DNA of 64,000 bases from Neomelitea salexigens DSM 19753 (GCF_000422345.1 NZ_AULP01000006.1:141220-205219), one strand, 5' to 3'. Numbered from the stretch's first letter, positions 1-8,776 are shown. Made by a program: numbers and translations. The notes: generated from the letters alone by a model not told the origin.

Positions 1-90
1 TTACTACTCGGCACACTGCTTATTCTGGCTGGGCTACGATTTTCCCGCCAGCAAGAGCGTCAGAAGTTGGGGGTGAACCATGCGCGCTAG
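1..90 (+). CDS. C-terminal end of a membrane protein (partial)
   Basis: The window opens inside a reading frame whose last 29 codons encode a hydrophobic stretch (LLLGTLLILAGLRF) followed by a basic tail, ending at a TAG at 88-90. It overlaps the start of the next gene by 11 bases, so the two are translationally coupled. GDYXXLXY-domain proteins usually follow a DUF2157/DUF4401 multi-spanning membrane protein, and this tail fits such a partner, but too little is present to name the family. Confidence 0.6.
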   Translation, partial: LLLGTLLILAGLRFSRQQERQKLGVNHAR

Positions 91-1027
91 TTGGTTAGGC
101 ATTGCGATTCTCGCGCAGTTCGCGCTGTTGGTGTGGCAGACCTATGGCTGGGAAAACCTTTTGCACAATGGCCAGAGCGTTTTTCTTCGTAGCATGCCGG
201 TCGATCCTCGCGACCCGATGCGTGGCGATTATCTGCGGTTGAATTACGCCGCGAATAATATACCCAGTCACCTGTATCGCGGGCTGGCGCCGCTGTCGAG
301 CCTCGAGCGCGGCGACAGCGTTTACACGGCCTTCGAATCCGTTGGCGGCGTCGCGGCGGTAACATCGGTAAGCAGCGAGCCGCCGTCGTCGGGCCTGTTC
401 ATCAAGGGGCGTCTGACGTGGTCGCCGCAGGGTGAAAGACTCGGTATAGCCTATGGCTTGGGGCAGCTTTATCGTCAGCAAGGCCGCGCCCTGGAGATGG
501 AGCTAATGCAAGGCGGCGAGGAGGGTGTGCCTCGCAGTCTTGATATTGAGCTTGCGGTCGACGATCGCGGCCGAGCATTAATTCGCGGGTATCGCTGGGC
601 CGAGCTGGGTATGGCCGTTACGGTGGTTAATGGCGACACGCCGGTGCTAGAGGTGCGTATTCGCAACTACGCGGACGACACCGTGTATATTTCCAGTGAC
701 GCCCAGCACTGTGCTTTTGACATTGTGTTTAGCGACCCCCAGCCGCAGTCATTAGCGATTTCCACTTCACTCTGCGACGCCCCGGGAGCGTCGTCGCGAC
801 AGGCAATTGCGGCGGGGCAGGAGACTCTGCTCCGCATTGATTTGTCGGCTGAGCGCTGGACCGTGTTGGGGAATGACGGAGCCGCACGGCCGCTCTGGTA
901 CCAGAGGCCCCTGCCACGTTTGCGCTTGATATACCAAGAGCGGCCTAGCGCTGCTGGCGGCGCGCAGGTACAGCTTTGGTCTCCGCCGTTTAACTTGCCG
1001 CGCTTGTCTGGCTCTGGGCAGGAATAA
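80..1027 (+). CDS. GDYXXLXY domain-containing protein
   Basis: This 315-residue protein begins with one membrane segment or uncleaved signal (about residues 5-21) and then carries GDYLRLNY at residues 49-56, the signature of the GDYXXLXY family. No function is established for the family. The ATG at 80 lies inside the end of the upstream membrane gene, so the pair is co-translated, as expected for a family normally found with DUF2157/DUF4401 proteins. The rest of the protein is beta-rich in appearance and probably periplasmic. A strong hairpin terminator follows directly. The family call is good; the role is unknown. Confidence 0.85.
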   Translation: MRASWLGIAILAQFALLVWQTYGWENLLHNGQSVFLRSMPVDPRDPMRGDYLRLNYAANNIPSHLYRGLAPLSSLERGDSVYTAFESVGGVAAVTSVSSEPPSSGLFIKGRLTWSPQGERLGIAYGLGQLYRQQGRALEMELMQGGEEGVPRSLDIELAVDDRGRALIRGYRWAELGMAVTVVNGDTPVLEVRIRNYADDTVYISSDAQHCAFDIVFSDPQPQSLAISTSLCDAPGASSRQAIAAGQETLLRIDLSAERWTVLGNDGAARPLWYQRPLPRLRLIYQERPSAAGGAQVQLWSPPFNLPRLSGSGQE

Positions 1028-1052
1028 AAAAAGCGCCCTAAGGCGCTTTTTT
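1025..1052. terminator. Bidirectional Rho-independent terminator
   Basis: AAAAGCGCC and GGCGCTTTT arms flank a short CTAA loop, with A-rich sequence on the left and T-rich on the right, so the hairpin works in both directions. It lies between the convergent GDYXXLXY gene and the desaturase gene. Confidence 0.85.
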
Positions 1053-1073
1053 ACATCAACAATACTGAGGCGA

Positions 1074-2291
1074 TTACGCCATCTGTGTATTGAGCATTTG
1101 CAGGCGTTTGCGCTGCATCTTCAATGTGTATTCCAGCTCTTTAAATCGGCTGCGCAACGTTGCGTGCTCCCAGGCCTCGGCCAGATTGTGCTGAAGCTGT
1201 TCTTTATGCTCAGTGAGGTTTTGTTGCAGCGCTGATTTTTGCGCGGCAAGTGACGCGCGCTTGGCGTCCATCCACTGCTGGCTAACGGTATTCCAATCGG
1301 CCAGTGTCTTGCGGAATTGCTGATATTCCTGCTCGAGAAATTCGCGCAGGTGGGGGGCGTCGGCAGTGCGGTTAAGCAGGGCCTGCTCGGTGCGCTTGAA
1401 CTGCATGGTTAGCACGGCGCGCTGAATTTTGAAGTCGGGTACTTTTCTCAGGTCCCAGGTTAGGCCCACCCACGACGCCGACTTAATCAGCCATTTTGTG
1501 GGGTCGTAGTGCCACCAGCGAATGCCGTTCCGGTAGTCGTTTTGAAAAATGTGGTGGTAGTTGTGGTAGCCCTCGCCGTAAGTAAAGAGCGCCAGCAGGT
1601 CATTGTCGCGGGCGGTGTTTTCATCGGTGTAGGGGCGTCGGCCCCAGTAGTGGGCCAGGGAATTGATAAAGAAAGTGGTGTGGTGGCTAACCACCAAGCG
1701 CAGTACGCCGGCCAGCAGGATGTGCTCGAGCATATTGCCTGTGATAACGCCCAACGCCAGTGCTGGCAGGAAGTTCATAATGATCACCAGCGCCAGATAG
1801 TTACGGTGCTGCCACATGACAATTTTGTCGCGCTGCAGGTCACGGGCATTGGAGAAATCTTCTGCGCTGGCGGGGTAGTCGCGGAGCATCCAGCCGATAT
1901 GCGAGAACCACAGGCCGCGCTTGGCTGAGTAGGGATCGTGTTCTACATCGTCAACATGGCGGTGGTGGCGGCGGTGGCCGCTAGCCCAAATAAGAATGCT
2001 GTTTTGTGTGGCAGCAGCGCCAAATAGTGCAAAGAACAGCTTCAGGCTCCAGTGAGCTTTGTAAGCGTTGTGCGCCCACAGGCGGTGGTAGCCGGCGGTG
2101 ATAGACATGCCATTCGCACCCAATACCAACACAAAGCCGATCCAGCCCGCTGCCGTAAAGCCGTGAGTCAGGCCGTACCAGGGCACGCCGATCGCAGCGA
2201 TCAGGAATGTCACGCTGAATAAAATGGTTTGCAGCCAGAGCAGGGGCGGTTTGCTATCGTTCTGCTGTGTCTGGGGAATTTCTTCAGGCAT
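1074..2291 (-). CDS. Acyl-CoA (delta-9) fatty acid desaturase
   Basis: A membrane di-iron desaturase that would insert a double bond into saturated fatty acyl chains. With the frame's upstream TTG counted as residue 1, the three histidine boxes are HRLWAH (79-84), HRRHH (116-120) and HNYHH (253-257), set between hydrophobic segments. About 110 residues after the third box form a charged, Gln/Leu/Arg-rich tail that looks coiled-coil; this is longer than in minimal desaturases. The frame opens with TTG at 2321, but I prefer the ATG at 2291 (405 residues, starting MPEEIPQ). Neither start has a strong ribosome site. The gene is divergent from the ketopantoate reductase gene. Delta-9 specificity is inferred from family only. 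Confidence 0.88.
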   Translation of the reverse strand: MPEEIPQTQQNDSKPPLLWLQTILFSVTFLIAAIGVPWYGLTHGFTAAGWIGFVLVLGANGMSITAGYHRLWAHNAYKAHWSLKLFFALFGAAATQNSILIWASGHRRHHRHVDDVEHDPYSAKRGLWFSHIGWMLRDYPASAEDFSNARDLQRDKIVMWQHRNYLALVIIMNFLPALALGVITGNMLEHILLAGVLRLVVSHHTTFFINSLAHYWGRRPYTDENTARDNDLLALFTYGEGYHNYHHIFQNDYRNGIRWWHYDPTKWLIKSASWVGLTWDLRKVPDFKIQRAVLTMQFKRTEQALLNRTADAPHLREFLEQEYQQFRKTLADWNTVSQQWMDAKRASLAAQKSALQQNLTEHKEQLQHNLAEAWEHATLRSRFKELEYTLKMQRKRLQMLNTQMA

Positions 2292-2498
2292 ACGGTCACC
2301 GTTAAACGAAAGTAAAGACAAAATGGCACGGGCGTTTTTATTAGCGGATCAGTTTACCCAATGCCAGGAAGCAATGACAGTTACAAACAGATGACATTGG
2401 GTCATTCTAGGCTATAGTCTGGCGGGAGCCTGGTTGAGTGCCAATACGGGCTTTACTCAATAAATACTGTGGATAATGCAGGCGTTAAGGGAGAGATT

Positions 2499-3506
2499 GT
2501 GACAGTTACAGTCGGGATTGTTGGGGCGGGCAGTATCGGTTGTTACGTCGGTGGTGCGCTGCAGATGGGCGGCGCAGAGGTGCACCTGTTAGCTCGCCCG
2601 CGCATGGTGGATGAGCTGAAGGATCACGGTTTAACGGTTAGCGACTTCAGAGGCCTGCATCATCACTGCCCCCCACAGAGCTTGCATTTGCATACCGATG
2701 TGGCGGCGATGGCGGGATTGGACTGTTTGATCGTGACGGTGAAGTCAGCGGATACCGATGTCGTGGCTGCGCAGTTGGCACCCCATGTGGGCGCCGATAC
2801 GGTGGTGATTAGTCTGCAAAATGGGATCGATAATGCGTCGCGCTTGTCAGCGGCTCTGCCCCAGTGCTGTGTACTGCCCGGCATGATCGCGTTTAATGTG
2901 CTGCAGCGCGGGCAGGGAGTCTTTCACGCGGGAACCGATGGCGCAATTATGGTTGAGCGCAGCGCGCGTATTGGCCATATCGATACGCTGTTTGCCGCCA
3001 GTGCCACCCCCTTTGAGTGGCATAGCGATATGCGCTCGGTGCAGTGGTCAAAGCTGTTGCTTAACCTCAATAACCCGATTAATGCGCTGTCGGGCTTGCC
3101 ACTAAAAGAAGAGTTGTCTCAGCGGCATTACCGGCGCTGTTTGGCGCGCTTGCAGCGCGAGGCGCTGGCCGCAATTCGCCAGGCCGGTATTCCTCTGCAA
3201 CGCCTGACGGCGGTGCCGCCGCGCTGGCTGCCACGCGTTTTGGATACCCCCGATTGGCTGTTTACCAAAATTGCCCAGCCGATGCTGGCGATGGACCCGC
3301 TGGCTCGCTCGTCGATGTGGGAAGATTTGGAGCGCGGGCGGCGCACCGAGATTGATTGGCTCAACGGTGAGGTTGTGAGGCTGGCGGCGCAGCACGGCAC
3401 GCAGGCGTCGGCCAATAGCCGGGTACTCGACTTGGTAAAAAAAGCAGAGCAGGGGGGGCGCCGAGACTACAGTGGTGAGGAATTGTGGGCTTTACTCAGC
3501 GATTAA
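2499..3506 (+). CDS. 2-dehydropantoate 2-reductase family protein
   Basis: An NADPH-dependent reductase of the PanE/ApbA family, which reduces ketopantoate to pantoate in pantothenate (CoA) synthesis. The N-terminus has the Rossmann motif GAGSIGCYVGG, and KLLLNLNNPINAL in the middle matches the conserved Lys/Asn region of the active site. I chose the GTG at 2499 because AAGGGAG precedes it at good spacing; a GTG ten codons upstream (2469) is the alternative. The length, about 335 residues, is usual for the family. Many bacteria carry several PanE paralogues of unknown substrate, and no other pantothenate gene is nearby, so the exact substrate is not certain. Confidence 0.82.
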   Translation: MTVTVGIVGAGSIGCYVGGALQMGGAEVHLLARPRMVDELKDHGLTVSDFRGLHHHCPPQSLHLHTDVAAMAGLDCLIVTVKSADTDVVAAQLAPHVGADTVVISLQNGIDNASRLSAALPQCCVLPGMIAFNVLQRGQGVFHAGTDGAIMVERSARIGHIDTLFAASATPFEWHSDMRSVQWSKLLLNLNNPINALSGLPLKEELSQRHYRRCLARLQREALAAIRQAGIPLQRLTAVPPRWLPRVLDTPDWLFTKIAQPMLAMDPLARSSMWEDLERGRRTEIDWLNGEVVRLAAQHGTQASANSRVLDLVKKAEQGGRRDYSGEELWALLSD

Positions 3507-3521
3507 GTTGTCGCCCCACCA

Positions 3522-4262
3522 CTACTGCGCGCTGATTCGAGTCGGTTCGACCGGTGACGTTACGCGGCGTTGACCGCCAGGGTAGCTCACTACCATGCGC
3601 CCACCCATAATGCGGTAGGTAAACTGCTCTCGCCATTCGCCGCGGTCATCGGCAAATAGAATCTTGCCATTTTCCGCCTTCCAGCGGTGGCTGTCGGCAT
3701 GGCTGCAAGGGTCTTGGTAGCTGGAGGCGCGTCGGCTATCTATCATTCTCGTCGCCTCACAGGCGGTGCCGTCGGCGCGAAAGTGAATGCTCCACTGCTC
3801 GCCCATGTAGGGGTTGTCGATGCTGCCGCCGAGCTTCGTGTCACTGCTCCAGGTACCAATAAGCGCGTCGTCCACGGCGGCCAGTTGGTCATTGGCCGAT
3901 AGGGTATAGCGCTCGCCGTCCAGCGTGAGTGCCACACTGTCCTGGCCAATGCGGGTTAGGCTGAAGGGTTTTTCTTCTGCCATCGCGCTGGCGCGCAGCG
4001 GTTTATAGCTGCCGGTAATGACCGTGCCGTTTACGCTGCCCAGCAAGATATAGCGGTTGAGCGCATCGCCCATCTGCAACTTGGCGCTGATCATCGACGG
4101 GAAACTACGCCCCGAATCGATGTGGAGCATCCAGGTTTGTCCGTCAACGTCTGAACTATAGCGCTCCCGAAAGCCCTCCGTGCTTGCCGACGCACACAGC
4201 GGCAAGAGCAACAGGCTCAGCAGTCCAAGGTGAGTAAGCACCGCGGGAATTGTCCGTTTCAT
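3522..4262 (-). CDS. Secreted or periplasmic protein of unknown function
   Basis: I do not recognise this 246-residue protein. It has a clear signal peptide (MKRTIPAVL, a Leu-rich core, then a CASA cleavage site near residue 26). The mature part has short beta-type repeats and a central block (IGTWSSDTKLGGSIDN, then a Gly/Glu/Trp-containing stretch) that reads like a lipocalin-type or small beta-barrel domain, with two cysteines (in ACEAT and PCSHA) that could form a disulfide in the periplasm. A G-rich ribosome site precedes the ATG. It stands alone, convergent with panE. Confidence 0.7.
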   Translation of the reverse strand: MKRTIPAVLTHLGLLSLLLLPLCASASTEGFRERYSSDVDGQTWMLHIDSGRSFPSMISAKLQMGDALNRYILLGSVNGTVITGSYKPLRASAMAEEKPFSLTRIGQDSVALTLDGERYTLSANDQLAAVDDALIGTWSSDTKLGGSIDNPYMGEQWSIHFRADGTACEATRMIDSRRASSYQDPCSHADSHRWKAENGKILFADDRGEWREQFTYRIMGGRMVVSYPGGQRRVTSPVEPTRISAQ

Positions 4263-4385
4263 TTGTCCCCCTAATAATTATTAAACGTCGGGGCAATTCG
4301 CATGGCACACTTTATAGCATTTGCGCCACAAAGCCGAGCCCCATTTTGGGGCGGCAATGTGTTGTGCGATCAGAGTGGTGTGCGG

Positions 4386-5687
4386 TCAGAGCTCGGGCTT
4401 ACCGGATAACCAGTCACAAATTTTTTGTGGCTCGGAGGAAAAATACCAGTGTACAAAACTGGCGATAGTGCGTTTTTCACGCAAGATCAATTCGCCTTTG
4501 CGACCGTCTGAGTAGGCGCTGCGCGGCAGCTCGTCGGCATTGCTGGGCTCGTCGACAATACTGGCGTAATGAAAGCTGTGGCCGCGCAAACGGGTGCCGG
4601 GCAGAGACTGATAGCCTAAACCAGCCAACCGTTCATTCACCTTGGCGCGCAGTGGAAATATCCCGCACAGTGGCGCGCAGCGCTCGTCGTGGCTGAGACT
4701 CTCGAGCAAATAGAGCATGCCGCCGCACTCGGCCATACAGGGTTTGTCAGCCTCAATGTGCTGGCGAATGGCACTGATCATTGCGTGGTTGTTGGCTAGG
4801 GTCTCCAAGTGTAGCTCGGGGTAGCCGCCGGGCAGGTAGAGGGCGTCGCAGTCCGGTAACCGGGTATCTGAGAGGGGCGAAAAATAGTGAACCGTGGCGC
4901 CCTCGCGCTGCAAAAAATCCATGTTGGCGTGGTAGATAAAACTAAATACCGCGTCTTTGGCCACCGCGATGCGCATACCTTGCAGTCGCGGGCCCTCGTG
5001 CTGAACATCCGGCTGACTCAAGCTGTCTTCTTCAATGCGCAGTTTTCCCCACGGCAGCGATTGCGCGATCTCCGTCAACTGCTCGGCCATTGTTGTGGCG
5101 GCATGTTGTGCAGCGCTGCGATCTTCTGCGCCGATGCCCAGATGGCGCTCGTGGACGGCCAGCGCTTTGTCGCGTTTGATACTGCCGAGCATCGTCAGCG
5201 GCGGGCGTACGCTTTCTGCCAGAAGTGAGGCGTGACGGTCGCTGCCTACTTTGTTAGCGATCACCGCCGCAACGTTTACATCGGGATCGTAATTGGCCAG
5301 ACCATACATCAGGGCGCCAAAGGTCTGTGCCATGGCGCTGGCATCGGCAACGATACACACCGGAATTCGGTAGTCGCGCGCCAGGCGTGCGACGCTGTGT
5401 TCACCATCAAACAGGCCCATTACGCCTTCGATGATAATGTCGTCCACTTCATTTTGAGCGCGGCAAAGTTCTGCGGCAATCTCTCTTTCGCCGAGCATCC
5501 AGTAGTCCAGCTGGCGAACCTCTAGTCCGGTGGCGGCCTCGATAAATTGAGGATCCAGATAGTCCGGCCCCATTTTATAGACGCGGATACGCCGCTTACC
5601 GCCGCCAAGGGCTTTGGCTAGCCCTGCGGTGACAAGGGTTTTCCCGTGGCCGCTGCCCGGGGATGCAAGGATAATAATTCTGCTCAT
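4386..5687 (-). CDS. cbiA: Cobyrinate a,c-diamide synthase (CbiA/CobB)
   Basis: This 433-residue enzyme would amidate the a and c carboxylates of cobyrinic acid using ATP and glutamine, a step in cobalamin synthesis. The N-terminal dethiobiotin-synthetase-like domain has GSGHGKT at residues 11-17 and DYLDPQFIEAATG near 45. The C-terminal class I glutamine amidotransferase domain has YLPGGYPELH and the nucleophile Cys in MAECGGMLY. Both halves are intact and the length is normal. No other cobalamin gene is visible within the window, so the gene stands alone here; the rest of the pathway may lie elsewhere or the gene may serve salvage. Confidence 0.88.
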   Translation of the reverse strand: MSRIIILASPGSGHGKTLVTAGLAKALGGGKRRIRVYKMGPDYLDPQFIEAATGLEVRQLDYWMLGEREIAAELCRAQNEVDDIIIEGVMGLFDGEHSVARLARDYRIPVCIVADASAMAQTFGALMYGLANYDPDVNVAAVIANKVGSDRHASLLAESVRPPLTMLGSIKRDKALAVHERHLGIGAEDRSAAQHAATTMAEQLTEIAQSLPWGKLRIEEDSLSQPDVQHEGPRLQGMRIAVAKDAVFSFIYHANMDFLQREGATVHYFSPLSDTRLPDCDALYLPGGYPELHLETLANNHAMISAIRQHIEADKPCMAECGGMLYLLESLSHDERCAPLCGIFPLRAKVNERLAGLGYQSLPGTRLRGHSFHYASIVDEPSNADELPRSAYSDGRKGELILREKRTIASFVHWYFSSEPQKICDWLSGKPEL

Positions 5688-5780
5688 TGCGCGTTACTCA
5701 ACGTTCAGCGCGCCAGGCGCTGGAAAATTTAACGCCGCACTGTAGCAGAAATGTGTGAAGGAATGTCGAGTGTGGAAGTG

Positions 5781-6023
5781 CTAACGCATTAGCATAAGGG
5801 CGAGCCAGGGGCTCAGGTTAAAAAAGATGTAGAACACTTTAAATAGCATTAACCCCTGTGCGTACAACAGTTGCAAGCGCGCAGCAGGGATGTTCAATAC
5901 GCGGCTTTGCAGGCGCAAAATCGCGGTGGGGCATTGCAGTGCCACGGCACTGCTAATGAGTAGTAGGCCGCCATTGATCAAGCAACAGTAATAGAGGATG
6001 GCTTCTAACTGAAGTAGCGTCAT
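5781..6023 (-). CDS. Small DUF6868-like membrane protein
   Basis: An 80-residue protein with two hydrophobic segments (about residues 15-30 and 57-78) joined by a basic linker. The N-terminal LLxYCCLINGGLLL pattern and the C-terminal FKVFYIFFNLSPWLAL resemble the DUF6868 family of small inner-membrane proteins of unknown role. A strong ribosome site (AAGGAGG) precedes the ATG. It follows the DUF962 gene on the same strand after 15 bases, so the two are probably co-transcribed. Confidence 0.7.
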   Translation of the reverse strand: MTLLQLEAILYYCCLINGGLLLISSAVALQCPTAILRLQSRVLNIPAARLQLLYAQGLMLFKVFYIFFNLSPWLALMLMR

Positions 6024-6038
6024 GGCGGCCTCCTTTGC

Positions 6039-6359
6039 TTAAAGCGCCAGCTTGCCGGTCAACAGATCTTTTGCCATAACCCAGTCGCCAATAAAGCTAT
6101 ACAACGGGTGCTGAAAGGTGGCCGGTTTGTTTTTTTCAAAGAAGAAATGTCCCACCCAGGCAAAGCCGTAGCCGACAACAGGTAGCAGCCACAGCAAGGC
6201 ATATTGCGCGGTGCTCACGCTAAATGCCAGCAGTGCCAGTACTAACAGGCTGCCAATCAAGTGCAGGCGTCGGCAAGTGCGATTCTCATGCTCCGCCAAG
6301 TAGTAGGGATAGAACTCTGCAAAGCTGCTGAAGTGGCGTTTTTCACTGGTGTTTTCCAT
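6039..6359 (-). CDS. DUF962 / Mpo1-like membrane protein
   Basis: A protein of about 106 residues with the features of the DUF962 (Mpo1-like) family: FAEFYPYYLAEHENRTCRRLH near the start, two transmembrane segments, then GYGFAWVGHFFFEKNKPATF and HPLYSFIGDW. In yeast, Mpo1 is a dioxygenase acting on 2-hydroxy fatty acids; bacterial members are mostly uncharacterised. I chose the ATG at 6359, which has AGGAGGA upstream; the ATG at 6380 overlaps the aldolase stop codon and has no better site. It is coupled to the upstream aldolase gene. Confidence 0.82.
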   Translation of the reverse strand: MENTSEKRHFSSFAEFYPYYLAEHENRTCRRLHLIGSLLVLALLAFSVSTAQYALLWLLPVVGYGFAWVGHFFFEKNKPATFQHPLYSFIGDWVMAKDLLTGKLAL

Positions 6360-6369
6360 ACGGTCCTCC

Positions 6370-7125
6370 TCAGGCGTCATAGCCGGGGTTTTGGCGATTC
6401 AAGCGGCGCAGCAGTCCCGGCCAAGCCAGATCACCGAATAGGCCTTTGGTAACGATGCGCGCGGCTTCTTTAACGCCATCGACAATCTCTGGCTGCACCG
6501 GTGTTAGCTCGCGGCCGCCAGCCAGGGCGCGTACCTGAATCATACAAGTTGCTTCGAAGATGTACATGGCTAAAAAGGCATCGGCGGGTGTCATGCCCAC
6601 AGTGAGTAGGCCGTGATTGCGCAACATTAAAAAGGTGTTGTCCGAGAGGTCCGCGACAAGGCGGGGCTTTTCCTCCTCGTTTAAGGCGATACCCTCGTAG
6701 TCGTGGTAGCCCAATGATGCCAGTACCAGGGTTGCTTGCTGGGAAATGGGCAGCACACCTTCAGCTTGGGCAGAGACGGCGACACCGTTGATGGAGTGGG
6801 TGTGCATCACGCAGTGGGCGTCGTCGCGGGCGGCGTGCACGGCGCTGTGAATGGTGAAGCCAGCGGGATTGACGGGATAGGGAGACTCCATGACTTTCTC
6901 GCCATTCTGGTCGACTTTCACCAGCGAGGACGCGGTCACTTCCTCAAACATCATGCCGTAGGGGTTGATCAAAAAGTGGTTGTCGGCACCGGGCACGCGG
7001 GCGGAAATGTGAGTGAAAACCAGGTCGTCCCAACCGAATAATGCGACCAGACGGTAGGCAGCGGCAAGGTCGACACGCAATTGCCACTCTTCGGCGGAAA
7101 CCTGTGATTTAATCTCTGCTGTCAT
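6370..7125 (-). CDS. Class II aldolase/adducin family protein
   Basis: A 251-residue member of the class II aldolase/adducin fold, which uses a divalent metal held by histidines for aldol cleavage, epimerisation or decarboxylation. The metal motif HTHSINGVAV and the later LRNHGLLTVG are both present. CAGGAG precedes the ATG. The closest named relatives of this form are generic family members rather than fuculose-phosphate aldolases, so the substrate is open. It is followed at once by the DUF962 and DUF6868-like genes, and is divergent from a Crp/Fnr regulator gene that may control it. Confidence 0.85.
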   Translation of the reverse strand: MTAEIKSQVSAEEWQLRVDLAAAYRLVALFGWDDLVFTHISARVPGADNHFLINPYGMMFEEVTASSLVKVDQNGEKVMESPYPVNPAGFTIHSAVHAARDDAHCVMHTHSINGVAVSAQAEGVLPISQQATLVLASLGYHDYEGIALNEEEKPRLVADLSDNTFLMLRNHGLLTVGMTPADAFLAMYIFEATCMIQVRALAGGRELTPVQPEIVDGVKEAARIVTKGLFGDLAWPGLLRRLNRQNPGYDA

Positions 7126-7247
7126 GGTTGAGCTCCTGTTTACTATTATGATTGGGTCTCAGTTTGCCTGACGAGGCGGCATGGCAACTGTCACGAAATT
7201 GACAATTGGCTAATTATTCTCAATAGCCTGAGTGTAGCGGAGGAAGG

Positions 7248-7943
7248 GTGGTCGACAAGCGCGATATTCTGCGGGGTAACCCGATAATGGTCGGTTTGCC
7301 TGCGGAGTTGGTGGAAATCCTGCTGTCGCAGTGCAAAATCCGGCGGCTGAAGGATGGCGAGTTTCTCTACGAGCAGGGCGAAGCCGGCGAGGCGATGTAC
7401 GGCGTTCTTGAGGGGCGCATCCGTCTGAGTAATAGCAGCCCCGATGGCCGAGAATTGCTGGTGATGTTGGCGGAGCGCGGCGACTGGATTGGCGAAGTAT
7501 CGCTATTTGATGGCGAGCCGCGCAGCCAGGATGCCTATGCCCTGGGTGATACGCAGGTGCTGGTGGTCGCCAGGCATCAGCTTGATACCCTGCTGGACGC
7601 CCAGCCGAGGTTGTATCGTTATTTTCTTCTTATGCTGTGCCGAAAATTGCGCCTTGCTCTGTCCTATGTCGAGTCCGCGGCGCTGTACTCTCTGTCATCC
7701 AGGCTCGCGCAGCGACTGTTGGATCTGCAGCAGTACTACGGCAGCGAGGAGGGGGACGATATCAATATGCACCTTCCTCAGGAAGACTTAGCGAAAATGC
7801 TGGCGGTGTCTCGTCAGGCAGTGAGCCGGGAATTGAAGCGCCTGGAAAAGGCCGGATTGATTGCGTTGTCTTACGGTAAGTTGCGAGTGCTTGATCGCGA
7901 GGGCCTGCGCGCTGAGGCGCAGGCGGAGAGCGCGGGGCAATAA
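7248..7943 (+). CDS. Crp/Fnr family transcriptional regulator
   Basis: A 231-residue regulator with an N-terminal cyclic-nucleotide-binding beta-barrel (about residues 15-130) and a C-terminal winged helix (DLAKMLAVSRQAVSRELKRLE, a typical recognition helix, near 180-200). No N-terminal Cys cluster of the Fnr oxygen-sensing kind is present, so it is not a classic Fnr. The start is GTG at 7248, just after GGAGG; spacing is short, and the ATG fourteen codons in is possible. It is divergent from the class II aldolase operon. The effector is unknown. Confidence 0.88.
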   Translation: MVDKRDILRGNPIMVGLPAELVEILLSQCKIRRLKDGEFLYEQGEAGEAMYGVLEGRIRLSNSSPDGRELLVMLAERGDWIGEVSLFDGEPRSQDAYALGDTQVLVVARHQLDTLLDAQPRLYRYFLLMLCRKLRLALSYVESAALYSLSSRLAQRLLDLQQYYGSEEGDDINMHLPQEDLAKMLAVSRQAVSRELKRLEKAGLIALSYGKLRVLDREGLRAEAQAESAGQ

Positions 7944-7960
7944 TTGCCCCGCAGAGATTT
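7931..7960. terminator. Terminator between convergent crp-like and DUF481 genes
   Basis: GCGGGGCAAT and ATTGCCCCGC form an almost gapless palindrome at 7933-7953, beginning inside the end of the regulator gene and followed by AGAGATTTTT. It sits between the two convergent genes. Confidence 0.6.
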
Positions 7961-8680
7961 TTAGAAGCTGTAGACCAGAGTCACTGCCGTTTGCTTGTCC
8001 ATGTGGACGTTGCTGTTGGGCACGACTTCGTTATATTCCATGGTGTAGCTAATTTTTAAACCGAAGCCGCCGATAATCTTGGTCTTCAGCGCGGTAACGG
8101 ATTTGCTCACCGTGTTCTTATCACCACCTTCAACTGACAGGCTTTGCTCGAATGTCGCGGTTTCGGACACCTTGGCTTTCAGATCGGTAGACAGACGCAA
8201 AATGGCTTCTTCTGTTTTGCCGTCGCCCTCGGCACTGCCGGTGTCGAATTCGCTAATACGGAAACCCGGGCCGACTTCAGCGTCCCAGACCACGCGGTCA
8301 TTTTTCAAAAGACGGCGACCGTAGCCACCAGCGACAGTGGCTTGATACACGTAGCCGCTAAAGCGATCTTTGTCGACCGACACGTAACCGAAGCTGTAAT
8401 TGAAGTCACTGATATCGTAAGACAGGCGGTCAGAGATAAAGTATTGCTCTTCCGAACGTACACCTTCTACTTCGCTGTTTTGGGCGTTGGCTTTTACCAC
8501 ATTGGTCCACAGACCGCTTCTGCGGCTGGCTGTGCCTTTGGCCAGCAGGCTGGTTTCGTTGCTGTTGCCATCGGTTTGATAGTAACCAAACTCAACATCC
8601 CCTTCCCATGTTGGCGTTTCATCTGCCTGGGCAGCATTTGCGCAGAGAAGGCTCAATACTATGCTTACGGGAACTCTCAT
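7961..8680 (-). CDS. DUF481 outer membrane protein (YdiY-like)
   Basis: A 239-residue protein with a signal peptide (cleavage after NAAQA, about residue 19) and a beta-barrel body of alternating hydrophobic strands ending in ...VTLVYSF, the C-terminal Phe typical of outer membrane barrels. The pattern WEGDVEFGYYQTDGNS followed by LLAKG is that of DUF481, described as a putative salt-induced outer membrane protein. Function is not established. It is a single gene, separated from the upstream MscS gene by a terminator. Confidence 0.85.
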   Translation of the reverse strand: MRVPVSIVLSLLCANAAQADETPTWEGDVEFGYYQTDGNSNETSLLAKGTASRRSGLWTNVVKANAQNSEVEGVRSEEQYFISDRLSYDISDFNYSFGYVSVDKDRFSGYVYQATVAGGYGRRLLKNDRVVWDAEVGPGFRISEFDTGSAEGDGKTEEAILRLSTDLKAKVSETATFEQSLSVEGGDKNTVSKSVTALKTKIIGGFGLKISYTMEYNEVVPNSNVHMDKQTAVTLVYSF

Positions 8681-8750
8681 CGATTTTCCTTATGTCTACC
8701 ATGCGGGAATTTAGCGTGTGCATGGTAATCAGACCTGCGTTCAGGTCAAC

Positions 8751-8776
8751 TAAAAAGGGCAGCGAATGCTGCCCTT
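8751..8776 (-). terminator. Rho-independent terminator after the MscS gene
   Basis: On the minus strand, GAAAGGGCAGC, an ATTC loop and GCTGCCCTTT are followed by a T-run. It lies just downstream of the mscS-type gene and upstream of the DUF481 gene. Confidence 0.8.

Noticed and set aside
1509..1928. Open frame of 139 codons on the + strand inside the desaturase gene
   Set aside because: Runs of Val come from the complement of His/Asn codons of the desaturase boxes; a clear antisense shadow.
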